Assembly: GCA_001604135.1 (NCBI GenBank)
Contig: LVAT01000014.1
Location: 1 to 46,265 of the forward strand
Length of the DNA: 46,265 nt
Direction of reading: 5' to 3'
Origin: Clostridiales bacterium Firm_14
Lineage (GTDB): Bacteria; Bacillota; Clostridia; Saccharofermentanales; Saccharofermentanaceae
Shown here: positions 1 through 6,433 of the stretch, one piece after another
Numbering within the stretch: position 1 is the first letter of the stretch
Layout of the letters: each line of letters starts with the position of its first letter
The notes under the pieces: generated by a model
What the model was told of the DNA's origin: nothing
The model's input: the letters and a program-made list of their open reading frames with translations, nothing else
The model's database searches: none
Translations under genes and position numbers: made by a program

Positions 1-73
1 ACTTCGTTCGCTTGTGCGGAAAAGCCTCGGAAACAACTTTATTTCTATAGAAAAAGATAATGTCAGAGATCAA

Positions 74-97
74 AAAGGGCACTTCAAAGTGCCCTTT
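74..97 (-). terminator. Intrinsic terminator of the scf operon
   Basis: A 10-bp perfect stem (AAAGGGCACT with AGTGCCCTTT) around a four-base loop lies just beyond the scfB stop codon. Read on the minus strand it is followed by a T run (complement of the A run at 72-76), as expected for a rho-independent terminator. The plus strand also has a T-rich tail after 97, so it may work in both directions. Confidence 0.85.
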
Positions 98-101
98 GTT
101 T

Positions 102-1487
102 TTATTCTTTCTTTTCGCCGGGCTGTTCCAGACCTGAGGTCAGGAGCTTGACCGCGATCGCGCATTCGATACGCTTTTTGAAGATATCGCAGCCCATCTT
201 GTAGATGCCGTTGATGTCGCCTGAAGCGTGATAGGAATTGGCAGCGCATCCGCCGGAGCAGTAGAGCTTTGCCCAGCAGTCCTTGCATTCGGGACGGCTG
301 TAAGCGTTGCAGCAGGAGAACTTATCCTGAAGCTCAATATTCTTAACGCCTTCGTAGATGGAACCCATCTTGTATGCGTCGTCGCCTACGAACTGGTGGC
401 AGGGATAGAGGTCACCCCATGGCGTTACTGCCAGATACTCGGTGCCGGAGCCGCAGCCTGCGATCCTCTTATAGATGCAGGGACCGCATGTGAGGTCGAG
501 CATATAGTGGTAGAACGTGAAGGGCCTGCCTTCCTTGTAATGCTGTACCATGAGTCTTGCGAGCTCTTCGTACTGCGCAAAGACGGTGGGCAGGTCTTCC
601 TCTGTGATAGCGGAAGGGCTGGAAGGATCGGTAACAACAGGCTCCATGGAGAGCTCTGTGAAACCCAGGTCTAACATCTGCTTAATGTCGTTTACGAAGT
701 CTGTGTTGAAATGAGTGAAGGTGCCGCGCATGTAATAGCTTAAGTTGCCGCGCTTTGCGACAAACTTCTGGAAGTTCGGAACGATCTTGTCGTAAGAACC
801 GTGGCCTGCATAGTCGACTCTGAAACGGTCATTAACTTCCTTACGGCCGTCCAGAGAGAGGACGACGTTATGCATTTCCTTATTACAGAATTCCGTGACC
901 TCATCGTCTAAGAGCATGCCGTTTGTCGTAAGGGTGAAACGGATATTCTTGTTGTGGAGCTTCTCCTGTTCGCGGCCGTAAGCAACGAGCTGCTTTACGA
1001 CATCCCAGTTCATGAGAGGCTCGCCGCCGAAGAAGTCGATATCAAGGTTCTTGTGGAAGCCTGAATTCTCGATGAGGAAATCGATAGCCTTCTTGCCGAC
1101 CTCATAGCTCATGATGGCGCGCTCGCCGTGGTACTTGCCCTGGCTTGCGAAGCAGTAAGAGCAGTTGAGGTTGCATGTGTGGGCAACATGGAGGCACAAG
1201 GCCTTGATCTTGAAGTTCTTCTTCCTGAAATCCTTGGCCAGGTGCTCATATTTGTCGGGAGCGTAGAGTTTACCGGCTGTCTTAAGGTCATCTATGTCAG
1301 CGATGCATTCTTCGGCATCTTCTCGTGTGATGCCGTGCTTTTCGATCGCTTTGGCGATAACTTCTTCAGCGGGCTCGTTTTCGTACCATTGGATCATGTC
1401 ATAGGCGACTTCGTCGACCATGTGAATGGAACCCGAATAGCAGTCGAGCACGATGTTAAGACCTTCAAATTGATAACAGTGGATCAT
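102..1487 (-). CDS. scfB: SCIFF peptide maturase, radical SAM/SPASM thioether-forming enzyme
   Basis: A 461-residue radical SAM enzyme expected to install thioether cross-links in the neighbouring six-cysteine SCIFF peptide. Visible parts in order: an N-terminal region of about 90 residues that in this family carries the peptide-binding (RRE) fold; the radical SAM cluster motif CNLNCSYC at residues 105-112; the GGEPLMNW motif typical of SAM binding; and a cysteine-rich SPASM domain from about residue 330 (CGPC, CGSG, CHQF, CKDC, CSGGC) holding auxiliary Fe-S clusters. The ATG is preceded by GGGAG at a good distance. It follows scfA on the same strand, separated by an internal terminator. The pairing of precursor and maturase is nearly universal in Clostridia; the biological role of the product is not settled. 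Confidence 0.95.
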   Translation of the reverse strand: MIHCYQFEGLNIVLDCYSGSIHMVDEVAYDMIQWYENEPAEEVIAKAIEKHGITREDAEECIADIDDLKTAGKLYAPDKYEHLAKDFRKKNFKIKALCLHVAHTCNLNCSYCFASQGKYHGERAIMSYEVGKKAIDFLIENSGFHKNLDIDFFGGEPLMNWDVVKQLVAYGREQEKLHNKNIRFTLTTNGMLLDDEVTEFCNKEMHNVVLSLDGRKEVNDRFRVDYAGHGSYDKIVPNFQKFVAKRGNLSYYMRGTFTHFNTDFVNDIKQMLDLGFTELSMEPVVTDPSSPSAITEEDLPTVFAQYEELARLMVQHYKEGRPFTFYHYMLDLTCGPCIYKRIAGCGSGTEYLAVTPWGDLYPCHQFVGDDAYKMGSIYEGVKNIELQDKFSCCNAYSRPECKDCWAKLYCSGGCAANSYHASGDINGIYKMGCDIFKKRIECAIAVKLLTSGLEQPGEKKE

Positions 1488-1507
1488 CTAAAAACTCCCG
1501 ATTACAT

Positions 1508-1536
1508 AAAAAAAGGTCCCACGTAAAATGAGACCT
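1508..1536 (-). terminator. Intercistronic terminator between scfA and scfB
   Basis: On the minus strand AGGTCTCA and TGGGACCT form an 8-bp stem (one G-U pair) around a 7-base loop, followed directly by seven T residues. It sits in the 73-bp gap between the precursor gene and the maturase gene. The likely effect is partial termination, giving far more precursor mRNA than maturase mRNA, as seen in many RiPP operons. That stoichiometric role is an inference. Confidence 0.75.
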
Positions 1537-1560
1537 CTTAGGCTTCAAGATAAATTCAGC

Positions 1561-1707
1561 TTATTTATTGAGCTGCTCGCAAGGCTGGTTAGCAACACCG
1601 CAAGATGTCTTGCATGCAGACTGGCAAGATGTCTGGCACTCGCCGCATCCGCCTTCCTTAGCTGACTTCTCGAGATCTCTTGTCTCAATTGTAACGATTC
1701 TTGTCAT
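1561..1707 (-). CDS. scfA: Six-cysteine peptide SCIFF (RiPP precursor)
   Basis: A 48-residue peptide starting MTRIVTIETRDLEKSAKEGG and ending in a tail with six cysteines in the pattern CxxCxxxCxxxCxxxCx(6)C, each a potential thioether donor for ScfB. This matches the SCIFF family (six cysteines in forty-five residues), which has a conserved leader and an almost invariant cysteine spacing across Clostridia. The ATG at 1707 was chosen because GGAG lies upstream at a good distance. A longer reading frame back to 1767 would start inside the promoter. A strong promoter directly upstream and a terminator directly downstream suggest that the precursor is made in excess as a short transcript. Confidence 0.95.
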   Translation of the reverse strand: MTRIVTIETRDLEKSAKEGGCGECQTSCQSACKTSCGVANQPCEQLNK

Positions 1708-1738
1708 AGTATTAATCTCCCTCGTTTTTAATACGTGA

Positions 1739-1767
1739 ATTATACTTTGATGATCTATAACAGTCAA
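1739..1767 (-). promoter_or_regulatory. Promoter of scfA
   Basis: On the minus strand a -35 TTGACT (1762-1767) and a perfect -10 TATAAT (1739-1744) are 17 bp apart. The -35 overlaps the last bases of the decarboxylase gene, so scfA is transcribed independently of it. The start of transcription should lie near 1732, giving a 5' UTR of about 25 nt. Confidence 0.8.
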
Positions 1768-3149
1768 GGCAAAACGGGTATCAGTCCCTTATAGTCGCGA
1801 CCTCCGCCCATGTGCAGGTGGATATCGCCCCTTGAGAGGATCCTGACAGTGTCTTCCGTAATGACTTCGCCGGGCATCAGGATCGGAATTCCCGGAGGAA
1901 AGCCGTAGATGAATGCACCGGATGGTCTTCCGATGCAGAATTCAGGTTCCAATTCAACGCAGCGGAGCCTTGACCCGGCAGCTTCCTTTAATGTCATGGC
2001 AAATCTGGGGTAGGGCCTTGAGATGAACTGCGATTCGGAATAAGGGCTGTCCACGGCGTCATCTACCGTCCGGACCGCATCGCAGAAACGCTTTACCGAA
2101 TCGATCGTGTCACCGATGCCTGTCATGGCGATAAGGTGCGAAGGGAAGCTTGCTTCGCATTCGATGTTGAATGTTCCTCTGAGCTGGTCGAAAAGGAAAT
2201 CGCCGTAGCCCATTATCACGAACTTTGACCTCTCCCTGACGGGCGCTTCCCAGAGCCTGAAGTTACGGAGGCCGCGGAGGTTCTCCTCAGCATAAGCAAT
2301 CGCTTCCTCCCACGGCTTTAAGATTTCAGGACCCTTGGAATAGAGAGTCGAGAGGCACTTGGATACGCCGCCTAAGAGTATGTAAGAGGGGGATGAAGTC
2401 TCAAAGATATCAAGGCCTCTTCTTATGAGTGCTTCTTCAACGGGACATCCTTCGTTAAGCAGCATTACCGCCGTCTGAGTAGGTGAAGACAATGTCTTGT
2501 GAAGGCTCTTTATCACGATATCGCCCTTTGAATCAGGGCCGAAGAAATTATCGTCCAGTCCCAGATGCGCGCCGTGCGCACTGTCGGTAATGAGGAGGGC
2601 ATCGTATTTTCGCGTGATCCTGAAGATCTCGTCCATGTCTGACAGGACGCCTTCATATGTAGGCGAAGTGACGACAACTATCTTGAGCGACGGATCTCTG
2701 GCAAGGTATCTCTCGACGTCAGAAGGCGATACGTGGCCTGCGAAAGGAAGTCCTATGTCGAAGGCAGGCATCAAAGGAACAATGGAACTGCCGGTAAGTT
2801 CGATCGCATTCCAGACTGAAAGATGGCAGTTCATCGCAGTAAGAATCTTCGAATTAGGATAGAGGATCGATGCGCTCCAGATGGCAGCGAGGATCAGCGC
2901 GGAAGAGCCGTTAACGGAAATGAAGGCATTTCGAGCTTTCCAGATGGAAGCAGCGCAGTCTTCCATATCCTTAAGGATTCCTGTAGGGGAATGGAGGTTA
3001 TCGAATCCGCCGATCTCGGTGATGTCGCGCATGAAAGCCTGTGACACGAAGTCAGGATTGCGCTTGCCGCCGGGCATGTGCATCGGCAGAGGATCGGTTC
3101 CAAGATAGAGCTTCAATGCAGCTCCGAGTCTGTCGTTGTCATACTTCAT
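1764..3149 (-). CDS. Orn/Lys/Arg decarboxylase-family PLP enzyme
   Basis: A 461-residue PLP-dependent fold-type I protein of the Orn/Lys/Arg decarboxylase family (short form, like Bacillus YaaO/SpeA). Seen: the N-terminal HMPGGKRN motif (family HTPGHKxG), the PLP aspartate in ITDSAHGAHLG near residue 190, and the PLP lysine in IKSLHKTLSSPTQTA near residue 218. The family C-terminal motif appears as GFPPGIPILMPGE. Its substrate among arginine, lysine and ornithine cannot be told from sequence; a role in polyamine synthesis is the usual one. The ATG at 3149 has AGGAGG 9 bp upstream; a TTG two codons earlier is too close to that site. It lies upstream of scfA on the same strand, but scfA has its own promoter. 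Confidence 0.85.
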   Translation of the reverse strand: MKYDNDRLGAALKLYLGTDPLPMHMPGGKRNPDFVSQAFMRDITEIGGFDNLHSPTGILKDMEDCAASIWKARNAFISVNGSSALILAAIWSASILYPNSKILTAMNCHLSVWNAIELTGSSIVPLMPAFDIGLPFAGHVSPSDVERYLARDPSLKIVVVTSPTYEGVLSDMDEIFRITRKYDALLITDSAHGAHLGLDDNFFGPDSKGDIVIKSLHKTLSSPTQTAVMLLNEGCPVEEALIRRGLDIFETSSPSYILLGGVSKCLSTLYSKGPEILKPWEEAIAYAEENLRGLRNFRLWEAPVRERSKFVIMGYGDFLFDQLRGTFNIECEASFPSHLIAMTGIGDTIDSVKRFCDAVRTVDDAVDSPYSESQFISRPYPRFAMTLKEAAGSRLRCVELEPEFCIGRPSGAFIYGFPPGIPILMPGEVITEDTVRILSRGDIHLHMGGGRDYKGLIPVLP

Positions 3150-3201
3150 GCGCAATTACCTCCTTAGATGTAAGGTAACACAAAAAAGAAGTATAAAGAA
3201 G

Positions 3202-3230
3202 TTGACATCTTAATTCTACACTTGTAGAAT
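3202..3230 (+). promoter_or_regulatory. Promoter of blaI-like gene with embedded palindromic operator
   Basis: TTGACA (3202-3207) and TAGAAT (3225-3230) are 17 bp apart. The perfect 18-bp palindrome ATTCTACACTTGTAGAAT at 3213-3230 fills the spacer and the -10 box. Its TACA-N2-TGTA core is the known recognition pattern of BlaI/MecI repressors, so the gene immediately downstream very likely represses itself. Confidence 0.85.
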
Positions 3231-3254
3231 GTTGAAAAACATATAAGGGGAAAT

Positions 3255-3626
3255 ATGCATATGAAAGAAACATCTATTGGTGACAGCGAATATAAGTTGA
3301 TGGAGCTCATTTGGGAATATTCACCGATCGCATCGGGCGAGTTATCCACCATGTGTGAGATGATCCACGGCTGGAAGAAGACCACGGTCTATACAATGCT
3401 CAAAAGACTTCAGGATAAGGGCTTTATCCAGAGTGAGAAGTCCACTATCACATATCTGATAGGCCGCGATGAACTCCAGAAGCAGCAGAGCGAGGAACTC
3501 GTCGAGAAGAACTTCAAGGGTTCTCTGCCTATGTTCGTCAATGCTTTCTTAGGTGGAGGCAAGAAGATGAGCAAGGAAGATGCCCAGAGTCTTATCGACA
3601 TGATCGAACAGCATACGGAAGAATAA
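3255..3626 (+). CDS. BlaI/MecI-family transcriptional repressor
   Basis: A 123-residue protein with the winged-helix domain of the BlaI/MecI/CopY family: an N-terminal helical part (SEYKLMELIWEYSP, matching the family's E-x-x-V-M-x-x-x-W pattern), the recognition-helix region KKTTVYTMLKRLQDKGFI, and a C-terminal dimerisation helix ending near residue 120. BlaI proteins bind TACA-N2-TGTA dyads as dimers and are inactivated when a partner M56 protease triggers their cleavage. The partner protease gene starts 25 bp downstream. A second ATG at 3261 is equally well placed behind AGGGG, so the start is uncertain by two codons. Its probable targets are its own promoter and the promoter at 6330. Confidence 0.93.
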   Translation: MHMKETSIGDSEYKLMELIWEYSPIASGELSTMCEMIHGWKKTTVYTMLKRLQDKGFIQSEKSTITYLIGRDELQKQQSEELVEKNFKGSLPMFVNAFLGGGKKMSKEDAQSLIDMIEQHTEE

Positions 3627-3651
3627 GGAACATATTCAGGGATAGAGTGTT

Positions 3652-6228
3652 ATGAGTTATATATTTTCCAAAGTATTGGAGATGAGCCTTTACGGCAGTA
3701 TTGCCATACTTGTCGTTTTATTGTTCAGGCTTATCTTCAAGAAATGCCCCAAAAAGGTCATGATCCTTTTCTGGATCATAGTTGCGTTAAGGCTTGTACT
3801 GCCGTTTAATTTCAATTCGCCGACGAGCCTCCTTAACTTCGGCAAGTTCATCCAGCCGAAGACAGTATCGGCAGAGCCCACGACCTACGATCCGGAGACG
3901 AGATTAAGAGAGATCGCTGTAGTCGACACCGCACCTGTGGTTGTGGAACAGAATGCACCTGATACTGCCGTAATTGATAACGGCTCTGATGCTCCTGAGA
4001 CCGCTCCCGTGGTTACTGAACAGGCTCCGAAGGTGACGTTCAAGTCAGTGCTTCCGTATATCTGGCTCACCGTTATGGTAGGCATGCTCATTTTCTCAGC
4101 GATAAGATATTCAATCTTCTATTCAAGGGCGAGATGGAGCTCACGCTCTTTCGACGGCAGATATTACATGGCCAATGATATCGATTCGCCATTCGTTGTA
4201 GGTATCATAAAGCCGAAGATCTTTTTCCCGATCAACATGGATGACGACGAGCGCGAATATGTCCTTAATCACGAGTGGACGCACATCAAGAACAAGGACG
4301 GACTTACAAAGCTTCTAAGCTATATCGTCCTTTGCATCCACTGGTTCAATCCGCTCGTATGGCTCGCTTTCTTTATGCTCTGCGCAGATATCGAAATGCG
4401 TGTCGATGAGGAGACCACGAGCAATTTCAACCTTTCAATGGTAAAGGAATACTGCAAGTCTCTCGTAAGACATGCGGCTGACGACAATAAGGGCGCATTC
4501 ATGCAGAGCACCGCATTCAGCGGCCTGAGCTTCGGAGGCATGGAGACCAAGATGAGGATCAAGAATCTCCTGTCCCATAAGATATCGTCAAGAGAGATCC
4601 AGATAGCTTCCATCTGCGTTACGCTTGTCTTCTCACTCCTAGTATCTGCATCTTCTGTTGATCACCAGCCATGGGTCAGGGAGAAGCCTTCCGAGCCCGG
4701 AGAGAGCGCTGCAGTTGCAACGTCTGATACTACGGAATCTACGCCTTCTGAGGCTACTACTGAGACGACAAAGACCAGAAGATGGGATGCTGCATTCATT
4801 GATCCTTATATTGAATTCATTAATCAAAGCGTATCTGACAATGAGGCGAATAAGGCATATTACAAGTATGCTTTCATTTATGTTGATGATGATCTGATCC
4901 CCGAACTCGTTCTGGAAAAACCGACAGAGGGAGCGAACAACTCAGTCAGTCTCTATACTTTCAAAAATGGAAAGGTTACACCGGTCTTTGAGGATGGCGT
5001 GAAAATGGATCCGGAAGAGGCTTATTACTATGTCCCTTTTGAAGATTTCATTGTGTATCACAAGGCGAATACCGCAGGTACTCAGTTCGAAGATAAGCTC
5101 TATTCATTAAATGATCTTATTTCCGGCGCAGCGCCTAAGGGCAAAGGCCTTTCCGAGGATCCCTCATATTCTATCGACGGCAAGACTGTCACACAGAATG
5201 AATATTTCGAGTACTTCCGCAACCGCGAATTAGAACTGATCTGCGGCAAAGTCAAGATCGATAAGGCTATAAGGATCCTTGAAGATCAGAAGACTTCAGG
5301 TGGAACCAAGATCCCTTCTGACATCTCAGATGATCCGGAAGTTACGGGGACAGTTGAGACAACCACAGAGACAACGGCAGAGCCTGAAGTATCGGTCACC
5401 CCTACGCCCACATCTGCGCCGGTTAACAGCACAGAAGCCACAATGGCGACAACAGCAGGCACTGCCCAGACCACGGCTTCCCCTAAATATGGTTCTGTTA
5501 AAGATATGAAGGACGGAAAGACACTGCCCTTCGATTACAATAACAACACCGGCACGCTTGAATGTGATTACGGTTCATTCTATTACGAGCGTGGCCAGAG
5601 TGCCGATAAGGTCCACATTGTACATAATGGAAAGAGTTATTCATTAAATATCTATACTGACAGATCCAAATCGATCCTGTTAAATGCTTCTCTTATCAAA
5701 GCCAACGGGAAAGCATACATTTACATAAATACGCTGCTTAAAGATAACTCTTTTGATGTCAGTGTATATGAAGTAAGTGACAGTGATATTAAATATATCG
5801 GACACTGCACAGGTATTGCTCTGCCTGTTGATATAAAAGATCCATATAGATTCAACTGCTCCATAATTAACGGCGACGACCTGACTATCAGTTTGAGCAG
5901 AGATTTCAAGGTAGCTTCCAAAACCGGTTTACCTGTTGTAGCTGACTATATGTGCCGTGTTAAAGCCTTGAAGGACGTAAAGGCTGCACGCGATATAACA
6001 GGCTATATCGTCAGGAATGGCAAGGTTACAACTGAGACGATGACGATCAAGGCAGGAGATCCGGTAAGTCCCGGCGAGCTTAACGAAGTCTCGTATTTTG
6101 ATATCCAAGACATAAACTCAGGCAATGTCGTCAGAGTGGACTTTGAACCGCTCCTGAACGAATACTACGCCATGAACGATGAACGCTGGGTGTACAGGGC
6201 AATCTTAAGTCTGATCAGGCAAGCATGA
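3652..6228 (+). CDS. M56-family (BlaR1-like) membrane metalloprotease with novel C-terminal ectodomain
   Basis: An 858-residue membrane protein expected to sense an outside signal and inactivate the adjacent BlaI repressor. Order: two N-terminal membrane helices (about 8-28 and 35-52), a Pro/Thr-rich external loop, a third helix near 130-150, and the cytoplasmic zinc protease domain with HEWTH at 207-211. Further helices follow near 220-245 and 318-337. After a Thr-rich linker comes a globular region (about 380-560) with IYVDDDLIPELVLE, a motif common in clostridial secreted proteins. A second Thr/Pro-rich linker leads to a final 245-residue domain. That last domain is homologous to two repeats in the downstream lipoprotein. 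The penicillin-binding sensor of true BlaR1 is absent, so the ligand is probably not a beta-lactam. Confidence 0.85.
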   Translation: MSYIFSKVLEMSLYGSIAILVVLLFRLIFKKCPKKVMILFWIIVALRLVLPFNFNSPTSLLNFGKFIQPKTVSAEPTTYDPETRLREIAVVDTAPVVVEQNAPDTAVIDNGSDAPETAPVVTEQAPKVTFKSVLPYIWLTVMVGMLIFSAIRYSIFYSRARWSSRSFDGRYYMANDIDSPFVVGIIKPKIFFPINMDDDEREYVLNHEWTHIKNKDGLTKLLSYIVLCIHWFNPLVWLAFFMLCADIEMRVDEETTSNFNLSMVKEYCKSLVRHAADDNKGAFMQSTAFSGLSFGGMETKMRIKNLLSHKISSREIQIASICVTLVFSLLVSASSVDHQPWVREKPSEPGESAAVATSDTTESTPSEATTETTKTRRWDAAFIDPYIEFINQSVSDNEANKAYYKYAFIYVDDDLIPELVLEKPTEGANNSVSLYTFKNGKVTPVFEDGVKMDPEEAYYYVPFEDFIVYHKANTAGTQFEDKLYSLNDLISGAAPKGKGLSEDPSYSIDGKTVTQNEYFEYFRNRELELICGKVKIDKAIRILEDQKTSGGTKIPSDISDDPEVTGTVETTTETTAEPEVSVTPTPTSAPVNSTEATMATTAGTAQTTASPKYGSVKDMKDGKTLPFDYNNNTGTLECDYGSFYYERGQSADKVHIVHNGKSYSLNIYTDRSKSILLNASLIKANGKAYIYINTLLKDNSFDVSVYEVSDSDIKYIGHCTGIALPVDIKDPYRFNCSIINGDDLTISLSRDFKVASKTGLPVVADYMCRVKALKDVKAARDITGYIVRNGKVTTETMTIKAGDPVSPGELNEVSYFDIQDINSGNVVRVDFEPLLNEYYAMNDERWVYRAILSLIRQA

Positions 6229-6251
6229 ATATAGATAATGCTGTTTAAACG

Positions 6252-6276
6252 AAGGGAGCTTTAAGCTCCCTTTTTT
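6252..6276 (+). terminator. Intrinsic terminator after the M56 protease gene
   Basis: AAGGGAGCTT and AAGCTCCCTT form a short GC-rich stem followed by a T run (6271-6276). It closes the repressor-protease transcript, so the lipoprotein gene downstream depends on its own promoter. Confidence 0.85.
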
Positions 6277-6305
6277 CGTGCCCTCGAAAACGGTTTCAAA
6301 AAATA

Positions 6306-6321
6306 TTCTACAAATGTAGAA
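6306..6321 (+). promoter_or_regulatory. BlaI-type operator O1 upstream of lipoprotein promoter
   Basis: The perfect 16-bp palindrome TTCTACAAATGTAGAA has the same arms as the operator in front of blaI and differs only in the two central bases. It lies about 9 bp upstream of the -35 box. Binding by the BlaI-like protein is inferred from the shared sequence and the family's known TACA-N2-TGTA core. Confidence 0.85.
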
Positions 6322-6329
6322 AAAAAGTC

Positions 6330-6358
6330 TTGACATGTGTTTTCTACAATTGTAGAAT
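6330..6358 (+). promoter_or_regulatory. Promoter of lipoprotein gene with operator O2
   Basis: TTGACA (6330-6335) and TAGAAT (6353-6358) are 17 bp apart, an architecture identical to the blaI promoter. Operator O2, TTCTACAATTGTAGAA (6342-6357), covers the spacer and -10. A bound repressor dimer would block RNA polymerase directly. Confidence 0.88.
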
Positions 6359-6374
6359 GACGCTCGTAAGGTTG

Positions 6375-6405
6375 TTCTACGTTTGTAGAATCTACGCATG
6401 TAGAA
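6375..6405 (+). promoter_or_regulatory. BlaI-type operators O3 and O4, abutting, in the 5' UTR
   Basis: TTCTACGTTTGTAGAA (6375-6390) and ATCTACGCATGTAGAA (6390-6405) follow each other with centres 15 bp apart, about one and a half helical turns. Both keep the CTAC...GTAG arms but have TACG instead of TACA in the left half, so they are probably weaker sites. They lie just downstream of the expected transcription start. Confidence 0.75.
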
Positions 6406-6433
6406 CAGCCGATAATATACGGAGGAAATTAAA

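Noticed and set aside
228-674. 148-residue open frame on the plus strand inside scfB
   Set aside because: It is antisense to a confidently identified radical SAM gene, has no ribosome-binding site and no recognisable motifs.
6306-6405. CRISPR-like or simple direct repeats
   Set aside because: The repeated units are palindromes with uneven spacing placed around a promoter, which fits operators and not a CRISPR array.
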